The notes under the pieces were generated by a model. It did not search any database and was not told the origin of the DNA. It saw nothing but the letters and a program-made list of their open reading frames with translations. Below are positions 55,820-62,861 of a stretch of DNA of 64,000 nt, piece by piece. Source of the DNA: Planctomycetaceae bacterium. GTDB taxonomy: Bacteria; Planctomycetota; Planctomycetia; Planctomycetales; Planctomycetaceae. Each line of letters begins with the position of its first letter. The first letter of the stretch is position 1. A program made the translations under genes and the position numbers. The stretch is from positions 1-64,000 of the forward strand of contig JAEUII010000324.1 in the NCBI GenBank assembly GCA_016795145.1, read 5' to 3'.

Positions 55820-57334
55820 ATGTCTCAATCTGCAACAGCTGCAGGCGCAAGATTCATCAACCCTCATTCAGCTAGCCAACGGTCCATGCCGCCGATCAAG
55901 TCAAAAGACGGACTGAAGTCCTTCCTGCTGACCTCGCGGCTGCTTTCCGCCGTGGACTGGGCGAAGCACGAGCAGGAAATTGCTGGGCTTGCTGACGTCT
56001 CTTCCATACTTCAGGTTCTGGAACGGCGCCAGCTGCTGACTCCTTTGCAGACCGGCCGCATTCTGAAGGGAGAAACCGAAGGGCTGGTGCTTGGTCGTTA
56101 CAAGCTGCTGTACCGAAACGCGTCGGGCAGCTTCGCGCGAGTCTTCCGGGCGGTGACGATTGACGACGGCCAGATGGTGGCGTTGAAGCTTCTGCGAGAA
56201 CGCTGGGCCGATGATCCCAGGACAGTGGCGAGCTTTGAACGTGAGGCCCGCATCTGCCAGAAGTTTCGGCATCCGAACATTGTTCCGATTCTGGACATTG
56301 GCAACGAAGGGCGATTCCATTATTTCACGATGGAGTTTGTGGAAGGCGGCAACCTGCGCGACTTCCTGAAGATTCGGAAGTTTCTGAATCCGGTAGAAGC
56401 GACTCGCTGCATGCTCCATATCTGTCAGGGGCTCGAATACGCATTGACGCTCGGGGCGACTCATCGCGACCTGAAGCTGACGAACGTTTTGATGAGCAGC
56501 ACCGGTGTTGCGAAGCTGGTGGACTTCGGACTCGCGGGAGCAGAATCACCAAGCCAGTCTGGTACCAGTGATGAAGTTCAGCGAGCCCTGGAGTATGCCT
56601 CACTGGAACGCGGCACGAATGCTCCTCGTCTCGACCCTCGCAGCGACATCTTCTTTGCCGGTGCGATCTACTACGAGCTGCTTAGCGGAGAAGGCCCATG
56701 GCAAAGAACTCGCGATCGTGAAGAACGATTGCTGTTGAGTCGCTATACGAACAGTCGCCCTCTGGAATCACTGAAGCCGGATCTTCCATCGCAGATTTTT
56801 CCGGTCGTTCGTCGCATGATGTCGGTCAGCCCGTCGGATCGTTATCAGACCGCGGGCGATGCGGTGAAAGATCTGCGTGCCGTGCTGACATCGCTGGGTG
56901 AGCATGTCGATCCGCCAGCCGTTCAGCAGCCGCTGACGATTCAGGTGAAGCCTGATTTTCGACTGCTGGTGGTGGATACTCAGAAGAAGCGATGCTCGGT
57001 TCTGAAGGAGTATTTCGAGAAGCATGGTTTCGAGGTGACGTTTATCCAGTCGCCCGAACTGGCACTGGACAAACTGAAATCCAATAAGCCACCCGATGGA
57101 ATTCTATTCCTCGCGGACTCAATCCGTGACGAAGTGCTGACCGTGTTTCCTCAGGTGCAGGCCTACGGTCGTTCGCAAAAGGTCCCGTGTCTCGCAGTCT
57201 TCGCCGCGGAAGATGCGGAAGCCGTGAAGAAAAAAGTCGTGTCGACTCGCTTCGGAACAACGATGTACCAGCCCGCAACCCTGCGCGACATCCGCAACCA
57301 CTTCGAAGACATCGGCGCCGTCACGCGGCACTAA
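55820..57334 (+). CDS. Ser/Thr protein kinase with C-terminal degenerate receiver domain
   Basis: A helical N-terminal segment (about 28-90) leads to a Hanks-type kinase domain (about 93-355) with ASGSFARVF as glycine loop, the invariant Lys in VALKLLRERW, HRDLKLTNVLM as catalytic loop and VDFGLAGAE as the DFG segment. A receiver-like domain follows (about 377-504): FRLLVVDTQKKRCSVLKEYFEKHGFEV opens it. It has one Asp where receivers have an acidic pair, its expected phospho-acceptor position is Leu in PPDGILFLADS, and the conserved Lys is Gln in MYQPATLRD. The receiver is therefore probably not phosphorylated by the usual route and may bind a partner. No membrane helix. Confidence 0.88.
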   Translation: MSQSATAAGARFINPHSASQRSMPPIKSKDGLKSFLLTSRLLSAVDWAKHEQEIAGLADVSSILQVLERRQLLTPLQTGRILKGETEGLVLGRYKLLYRNASGSFARVFRAVTIDDGQMVALKLLRERWADDPRTVASFEREARICQKFRHPNIVPILDIGNEGRFHYFTMEFVEGGNLRDFLKIRKFLNPVEATRCMLHICQGLEYALTLGATHRDLKLTNVLMSSTGVAKLVDFGLAGAESPSQSGTSDEVQRALEYASLERGTNAPRLDPRSDIFFAGAIYYELLSGEGPWQRTRDREERLLLSRYTNSRPLESLKPDLPSQIFPVVRRMMSVSPSDRYQTAGDAVKDLRAVLTSLGEHVDPPAVQQPLTIQVKPDFRLLVVDTQKKRCSVLKEYFEKHGFEVTFIQSPELALDKLKSNKPPDGILFLADSIRDEVLTVFPQVQAYGRSQKVPCLAVFAAEDAEAVKKKVVSTRFGTTMYQPATLRDIRNHFEDIGAVTRH

Positions 57335-57361
57335 CGGCTAAGAAACACCAGGCCATCCTAC

Positions 57362-57386
57362 GCGTGGTTCGGCGGAGCGAACCGCG
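57362..57386. other. Hairpin between convergent genes
   Basis: GGTTCG and CGAACC pair around GCGGAG, with outer CGCG/GCG bases able to extend the stem. No T tract; it could help end both the kinase and the convergent DUF1549 transcript. Confidence 0.45.
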
Positions 57387-57393
57387 ACTCTGG

Positions 57394-60300
57394 CTACTCA
57401 ACGTACAGGAACTCGTTGGAACTCATCAGAGTCTGGCAGACATCGGTGACGATCTGCCGCACAACATCGGGGGCGCGACCTTTTCCGGTGGTTGTTAGGT
57501 ATTCAAACTGGTTTCGAACGAAGTCGCTGACGGCCTGTCGTTCCGCGTCGACCGGGGCACGACCGTAGCAGAACTGCCACGCTGACTCGACGGCGACGGG
57601 CAATCGTTCGGGACTTGTTGCTGGCGGGTACAGCGACTGCTCACTGTTCCATGAACCCAGGTTTTGTCCTTCCGGCCCCGTCAGACTGGCGACGACTGTC
57701 CAGGCAAAGGAATCGGATTCCACGGTTTCCACGCAATCGACCACCAGGTCAATCACTTCGCCGGGCACGACGTTGCGGATCTCCAGAGGAGTCTCAACGC
57801 TTCCCGTGGGAGCTTTCCATTCCCCCAGAAGTCCCTTTGCACTGGAGAAGATTCGGGCTCGCACGCCGTCGCCATTCGGAGCCGGACGACTGAGCGCTCC
57901 TGTGATTTTCAATGTACCTTCGGCTGGAACCGTCATCCGACGAATCGACGCATGAGCTGCATCGCCCGTGTGCCCGCCCTGAGCATTCACCATGACCCAG
58001 CCATGGACCGGGTCGGGCAATTGCGGTCCGGCCTGATAGCGTGATCCATCCCAGAAACTCAATGGATGAAAATCCACACGACCGTCGACCACAGCACCAT
58101 AACCAAACTCCCAGACGCTCATGCGAGGCAGTTTGAGAGCTTCAAGCCCTGGGAGAGCGGGAACCTGAGCCGCATTCGTAGTCGCCAGGCAGCGATCCGC
58201 CATACGTTCGGCGGCCGTCAGAGCAAACTGGCTGTTCATCATCATCAGAGACTGCGGCGCGGAGTTTGAAACGCTGCGAGCCGGACAGTTTGTTTCCATC
58301 ACCGGAGCATCAAAGGCGGACAGCATGCCGTTCGGCTGACTTCGACGCACCTGAAGATACAAACTTCTTCGGCCCGTGCTTTCTGCTTCAACAATCTGGC
58401 CCGTGTCATCGGCTTTCATCGGGACCGGTGGGCCACCCGACTGTTCTTTGAACTGCCCGCTGACAACCAGCATCGCATCACGAATGGACTCCGCGTCCAT
58501 TCGGATCACCGGCTTACGCCAGTAGAGCTGGTTGATCGGATCGATGGCTTCTTTCGCAGCATCGGGGGCGGAACTTTGGCGATACACGGTGGAGAGCATG
58601 ATTTGGCGATGCATGCGTTTCCACGTCCATCCACCCTTCATAAAGTCGGATGCCAGCCAGTCCAGAAGCTTCGGGTGCACTGGTTGTTCTCCGAGCTTCC
58701 CGAATTCGCCCGCTGTTCCAACGAATGTCCTTCCGAAGTGATTCAGCCAAAGCCGGTTCATTAAGACTCTGGACACCAGTGGATGCTGTCCCGATGTCAG
58801 CCATCGTGCAAAGGCGAGACGTCGGCCGGTCGTTGGCAGTGCCGGATCATCCACGGGAATACTCGGTGCATTCGTAAAAAGGGAAGCCACTTGAAGGTCG
58901 CCCGGAGTCACCTCTTCCTTCGGCTGTCCAAATTCGCCACGATGGAAACGAAACGACTTGGGAAGATGCCCCGGAGGTTCCGTGAACGCCCGCAGAAAAT
59001 TCTCAACCGGCTTCTCCGTACGAATCGCGGCGATGCGTTCATCGTACTTCTTCAGTTCATCCGCAGCGGCCTGGTTGTACTGATACAAGACACCTGGAGA
59101 AATATTCACGGCTGGATACTTCTTCAGAAGGTCCTGCTGCTCGGCCGTACGTTTCGACACTTCTGTTTCGTAGGCGGCCTTCAACTGGTCACGGAGCGGT
59201 TGTTCGTATTTTCCCAGCTCGGTTTCAAGAGCGGCCGCGAGGAATTCGGTTTGCTTCGCATTGCGTTCATTGGAAACCTCCACCGCTCGCTGTTCCACTT
59301 CGGCCGCTTTGGCTCGATCCGCATCTGTGTAGAGCGACACTTGCCACGACGCAGGAGTCCTCCAGTTCTGCCAGTCCATTGCAGGATCGAAGATCGCCCG
59401 CAGACGGTAATAGTCCACATGAGAAATCGGATCGTATCGGTGATCATGGCACTGAGCACATCCGACGGATAAGCCCATCAGCGACGTGGTGACAATCTTC
59501 AATGTGTCAGCGACGCACTGGTTGCGAGCCTGAGGAGAATCGTCACCGCTTCCCGTCCCATTCGCGGCCATCGTCAGGAATCCCGTCGCGGTCAGCAATT
59601 CAATCTGCTCGGGGGTGAGTTCAGAGCCGCGAGGTCCGGCCATCTCGTCCCCTGCAAGCTGCTCCTGAATGAAGAGACTCGCCGGTTTATCCGCGTTGAA
59701 CGATCGGACCACATAGTCTCGATAACGCCAGGCATTCGGGCGTTCCGCATCGGCATTGGTTGCTCCTTCGGAATCGGCGTAGCCAGCCACATCCAGCCAG
59801 TGACGTCCCCACCGTTCTCCGTAGCGAGGCGAATCCAGCAGGCGGTCAACGAGTTTCTCCCAGGCATCGGGCGACTGATCCTCTTCGAACGCACGCACCT
59901 CTTCCGGCGTTGGAACGACACCATGCAGATCGACCATCGCACGGCGAATGAGTGTCCGTCGATCGGCATCGGGGGAAAATGTGAGTCCCTTTGCTGTTAG
60001 CTCCGACATCAGCAACGCGTCGATCGGAGTTCGCACGACAGGATCGGAGAACAACGGCAACTCGGGTTCTGTGATGGGCTGAAAGAACCAGTAAGAACGT
60101 TCCTCTTCGGTGATTCCAATGCCTGGGGGAATCTCCGCCGGCTCGGCTCGAAGCGTAGGAGCGCCCGCCTGAATCCACCGCTCCAGAATGGCCACATCGG
60201 CCGCCGGAACTTTCTTCTCCCCCGGCGGCATTTCACCCGCACGAATCTTCTGCATGATCAGACTGTGTTCGGAATCGCCCGGAGAAATCGCGGCACCGGA

Positions 60301-60606
60301 ATCCCCGCCTTTGATCGCGAAACGACGCAATCGCAGATCGAGACCACCGTTGGTATGTTCACCGCCATGGCAATCCAGACAATAGGCCTTCAGTACCGGC
60401 CTCGCCTGACGCTCAAAAGAGACCTCCGCCTGCGGTTCAACACGTTCCTCCGTCAACGCCTGAGCCCTGACCTGAACCGTCGCAAGTACAGCACTAAGCA
60501 TGACGAACAAGCGTAGCAACAGACCGCGACGATGACGATGCTCGTGCCGAAAGAAACTCTGCGCGCAGGAGTGGATCATGGGAAACTCAAACGGAAGGGA
60601 AGGCAT
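57394..60606 (-). CDS. PSCyt1 + DUF1549 + DUF1553 protein with extra beta domain
   Basis: The 1070-residue product has an N-terminal membrane or signal segment (LLLRLFVMLSAVLATVQVRAQA). PSCyt1 holds the heme site YCLDCHGGEHTNGG (Cys76-His80) and ends near EMPPGEKKVP. DUF1549 (about 190-410) contains HWLDVAGYADSEG and CAQCHDHRYDPISHVDYY. A coiled coil (about 430-545) follows. DUF1553 (about 590-1070) starts HPLVSRVLMNRLWLNHFG and ends QTLMSSNEFLYVE, but is interrupted at about 800-965 by a beta-rich domain. ATG 60606 or 60579 could be the start. Confidence 0.88.
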   Translation of the reverse strand: MPSLPFEFPMIHSCAQSFFRHEHRHRRGLLLRLFVMLSAVLATVQVRAQALTEERVEPQAEVSFERQARPVLKAYCLDCHGGEHTNGGLDLRLRRFAIKGGDSGAAISPGDSEHSLIMQKIRAGEMPPGEKKVPAADVAILERWIQAGAPTLRAEPAEIPPGIGITEEERSYWFFQPITEPELPLFSDPVVRTPIDALLMSELTAKGLTFSPDADRRTLIRRAMVDLHGVVPTPEEVRAFEEDQSPDAWEKLVDRLLDSPRYGERWGRHWLDVAGYADSEGATNADAERPNAWRYRDYVVRSFNADKPASLFIQEQLAGDEMAGPRGSELTPEQIELLTATGFLTMAANGTGSGDDSPQARNQCVADTLKIVTTSLMGLSVGCAQCHDHRYDPISHVDYYRLRAIFDPAMDWQNWRTPASWQVSLYTDADRAKAAEVEQRAVEVSNERNAKQTEFLAAALETELGKYEQPLRDQLKAAYETEVSKRTAEQQDLLKKYPAVNISPGVLYQYNQAAADELKKYDERIAAIRTEKPVENFLRAFTEPPGHLPKSFRFHRGEFGQPKEEVTPGDLQVASLFTNAPSIPVDDPALPTTGRRLAFARWLTSGQHPLVSRVLMNRLWLNHFGRTFVGTAGEFGKLGEQPVHPKLLDWLASDFMKGGWTWKRMHRQIMLSTVYRQSSAPDAAKEAIDPINQLYWRKPVIRMDAESIRDAMLVVSGQFKEQSGGPPVPMKADDTGQIVEAESTGRRSLYLQVRRSQPNGMLSAFDAPVMETNCPARSVSNSAPQSLMMMNSQFALTAAERMADRCLATTNAAQVPALPGLEALKLPRMSVWEFGYGAVVDGRVDFHPLSFWDGSRYQAGPQLPDPVHGWVMVNAQGGHTGDAAHASIRRMTVPAEGTLKITGALSRPAPNGDGVRARIFSSAKGLLGEWKAPTGSVETPLEIRNVVPGEVIDLVVDCVETVESDSFAWTVVASLTGPEGQNLGSWNSEQSLYPPATSPERLPVAVESAWQFCYGRAPVDAERQAVSDFVRNQFEYLTTTGKGRAPDVVRQIVTDVCQTLMSSNEFLYVE

Positions 60607-60843
60607 TCAGGCGGGACAACACAGGAGGGTAAGACAGCAGAATGAGAGGCTCAATCTGCAACCCCATTTTGGCAGCGAAACACCTGATCAACAAGCAGAA
60701 TCACAACCACCCCACGGAATGCCGCGAATCCGGAATCTCACCTTCAAATGCCCAACGCGCCCGTCCTCAAGATGTGTCTCCCTGAGTGAGCCGCAAGGCG
60801 CTAGCCGCGGGTTCCATTAAGAACAAAGAATCAGGCTCTTGAT
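60607..60843. other. Intergenic region with array-flanking element
   Basis: About 240 bases upstream of the DUF1549 gene. Around 60785-60813 lies GAGCCGCAAGGCGCTAGCCG, which contains CTAG and resembles another short planctomycete repeat. Just before the array, ATCAGGCTC matches the sequence between units D and E of the right-hand array (62705-62713), so the left end of the array looks like a recombination joint. Confidence 0.5.
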
Positions 60844-61571
60844 CTAGCCTGCGAACCGGACGCTCCAGTCGGACAAGCCGACATGGTGGCGAAACAAACC
60901 GCCCCCGATGGGCTCGCCCCATCGGAGCGGCCGGTTCACAGCTAGAATCGACTCACAACGAGAAACGTACCGTTTCTGCAACAGACCCGGTCTGGGAGCG
61001 GTGGATTCGCGTTGTCGCAATCTAGCCTGCGAACCGTTCGCTCCAGTCGGCCAAGCCGACTTGGTGGCGAAACAAACCGCCCCCGATGGGCTCGCCCCAT
61101 CGGAGCGGCCGGTTCACAGCTAGAAACGACTCACAACAAGAAACGTACCGTTTCTGCAACAGACCCCGACGGGCTTGTCCCGTCGGTGAATGAGGTTGAG
61201 AAGCTAGCCTTGGAACCTCTGCTTCAGACGGGACGAGCCCGTCTGGGAGCCTTGGATTCGCGTCGTCGCGATCTAGCTTGCGAACCGTTCGCTCCAGTCG
61301 GACAAGCCGACTGGGGGCGAGCAAATCCGCCCCCGATGGGCTTGCCCCATCGGAGCAGCCGGCTCACAGCTAGAACCGATTCACAAAAAGAAACGTACCG
61401 TTTCTGCAACAGACCCCGACGGGCTTGTCCCGTCGGTGAATGAGGTTGAGAAGCTAGCCTTGGAGCCTTTGCTTCAGACGGGACAAGCCCGTCTGGGAGC
61501 CTTGGATTCGCGTCGTCGCGATCTAGCTTGCGAACCGTTCGCTCCAGTCGGCCAAGCCGACTGGGGGCGAT
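60844..61571 (+). repeat. Left REP array (hairpin units A, B, C, D, E; 250-bp period)
   Basis: Hairpin centres repeat at A 60868-60882, 61046-61060, 61297-61311 and 61547-61561; B 60905-60925, 61083-61103 and 61333-61353; D 61166-61186 and 61416-61436; E 61225-61245 and 61475-61495. The first unit lacks D and E, leaving CAGACCCGGTCTG. A, B, D and E are the same element: A and E on the plus strand, B and D inverted. Each has CTAG 27-28 bases from the loop centre. C is a different palindrome, AGAAACGTACCGTTTCT (60961, 61139 and 61389), placed between the CTAGs of B and D. Confidence 0.93.
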
Positions 61572-61665
61572 GTCAGCAAACGAAGCACCAATACCTACTC
61601 ACAACGGACTAAGTACGATATAGTTTATTACTCCTAATCAATTTCGCCAGAAAAGGAGTTGCCCG

Positions 61666-62457
61666 TTGTCGTCCCTCAATTGCTATCGCGCTGACACAAC
61701 GACTGCCGCGTACTCGTTACGCTGGTCCTGGACCGGTTGGCCTTCGCTCGGCTCAATGCCAAGCTTGAGCGAGGACGACTGGCGTACGTTGGAAGCTGCC
61801 TGGGAGCAAGACGGTATCCGGCTGTTGGAACGAAGGTGCCAATCCGACTATTGGCAGGCGACGGTCAGTACGAAACCTTCCTCTGATCCAAGTCTCATCG
61901 TCGCTCGGCTCAAAGGTCGCATCGATCATCGATTCCGTTCCCAAAAGATACCATTCAAGTTTTCTCGCAAAGTTTCGCTCCGCGCGATTGGCAGGAATAC
62001 CACGGCTGATGTTCAAGACTACATTCATTGCCAGGTGGACTCCTCGCAATTCTGTAGCTCGGAATTTGCACAAGAGCTAAAGCAGTTCACTCGCGTTTGG
62101 CACGATCAGCAGCTTCACGCGCCGATCGAAGTTGGCAGTGGCCGATACTGGTACTTGCTGCATCTGGTGTTGGTCGTCGATGGAAGGCATAGGATCGGCA
62201 ACCTCGATTTTTTGGGGCACCTGTTTGAGGCTTGCCAGGCTATCGCAATGGATCGCGGCTATCTGCTGGGAGGACTTTCTGTCATGCCCGACCATCTTCA
62301 CGTATGCCTGCGTGGCGCAGTGGCTGACTCGCCGGAGACGATTGCGATTGGTTACATGAATGAGTCGTGTCGGAAACTTGGAATCATGGGGCTGTGGAGA
62401 CCGAGTTACTATGTCGGGACGACCGGAGCCTACAACATGAACGCTGTGCGAGGATAG
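61666..62457 (+). CDS. REP-associated Y1 (HUH) transposase, probably truncated at the catalytic tyrosine
   Basis: TTG at 61666 is a good start: AAAGGAG lies 7 bases upstream. The 263-residue product has an N-terminal half with LIVARLKGRIDHRFR and a C-terminal Y1 domain with the HUH motif in SVMPDHLHVCL (His210, His212). The end reads WRPSYYVGTTGAYNMNAVRG and stops. In IS200/IS605-type enzymes the matching segment continues with the catalytic Tyr (pattern IR-x-Y-I-x-x-Q) directly after the residue that ends this protein. The TAG stop (62455-62457) also coincides with the CTAG position of the first REP downstream. REP hairpins flank the gene on both sides, as for RAYT genes in other bacteria. 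Activity is doubtful. Confidence 0.85.
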   Translation: MSSLNCYRADTTTAAYSLRWSWTGWPSLGSMPSLSEDDWRTLEAAWEQDGIRLLERRCQSDYWQATVSTKPSSDPSLIVARLKGRIDHRFRSQKIPFKFSRKVSLRAIGRNTTADVQDYIHCQVDSSQFCSSEFAQELKQFTRVWHDQQLHAPIEVGSGRYWYLLHLVLVVDGRHRIGNLDFLGHLFEACQAIAMDRGYLLGGLSVMPDHLHVCLRGAVADSPETIAIGYMNESCRKLGIMGLWRPSYYVGTTGAYNMNAVRG

Positions 62458-62845
62458 CCGTTAAGCCTCTGCTTCAGACGGGGCAAGCCCGTCTGGGAGC
62501 CTTGGTTTCGCGAGGTTGCTGTCTCGCCTGCCAACCGTTCGCTCCCGTCGGGCGAGCCGACTGGGGGCGAGCCGACTGGGGGCGAGCAACTCCGCCCCCG
62601 ATGGGCTTGCCCCATCGGAGCGGCCGGTTCACAGCTAGAACCGACTCACAACGAGAAACGTACAGTTTCTGCAACAGACCCCGACGGGCTTGCCCCGTCG
62701 GTGAATCAGGCTCCTGAGCTAGCCTTGGAACCTCTGCTTCAGACGGGACAAGCCCGTCTGGGAGCGTTGGTTTTGTGTGTTCGCGATCTAGCTTGCGAAC
62801 CGGACGCTCCAGTCGGACAAGCCGACCGGGGGCGAAACGAGCCGA
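62454..62845 (+). repeat. Right REP array
   Basis: The units follow the same order as in the left array: E 62475-62495, A 62547-62561, B 62598-62618, C 62654-62670 (one mismatch), D 62681-62701, E 62740-62760 and A 62812-62826. The first A is followed by a tandem duplication of a 15-base piece (GCCGACTGGGGGCGA). The first E has ATAG in place of CTAG, and the first A has CTCG, so the units next to the transposase are degraded. E to E distance is 265 bases, which equals 250 plus the duplication. Confidence 0.93.
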
Positions 62846-62861
62846 CTCACGGGCGAGAAAA

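Noticed and set aside
61666-62457. The tyrosine in IGYMNESCRK as the catalytic residue
   Set aside because: It is only about 18 residues after the HUH motif, much closer than in Y1 enzymes, where the nucleophile is about 50 residues away. It is kept as an alternative only.
61012-62717. Open frames of 60-143 codons running through the REP arrays
   Set aside because: They translate the repeat units, are found in several frames and strands, and have no start signals.
60844-62845. CRISPR-like array
   Set aside because: The period is 250 bases, units are palindromic and inverted among themselves, and there are no variable spacers or cas genes.
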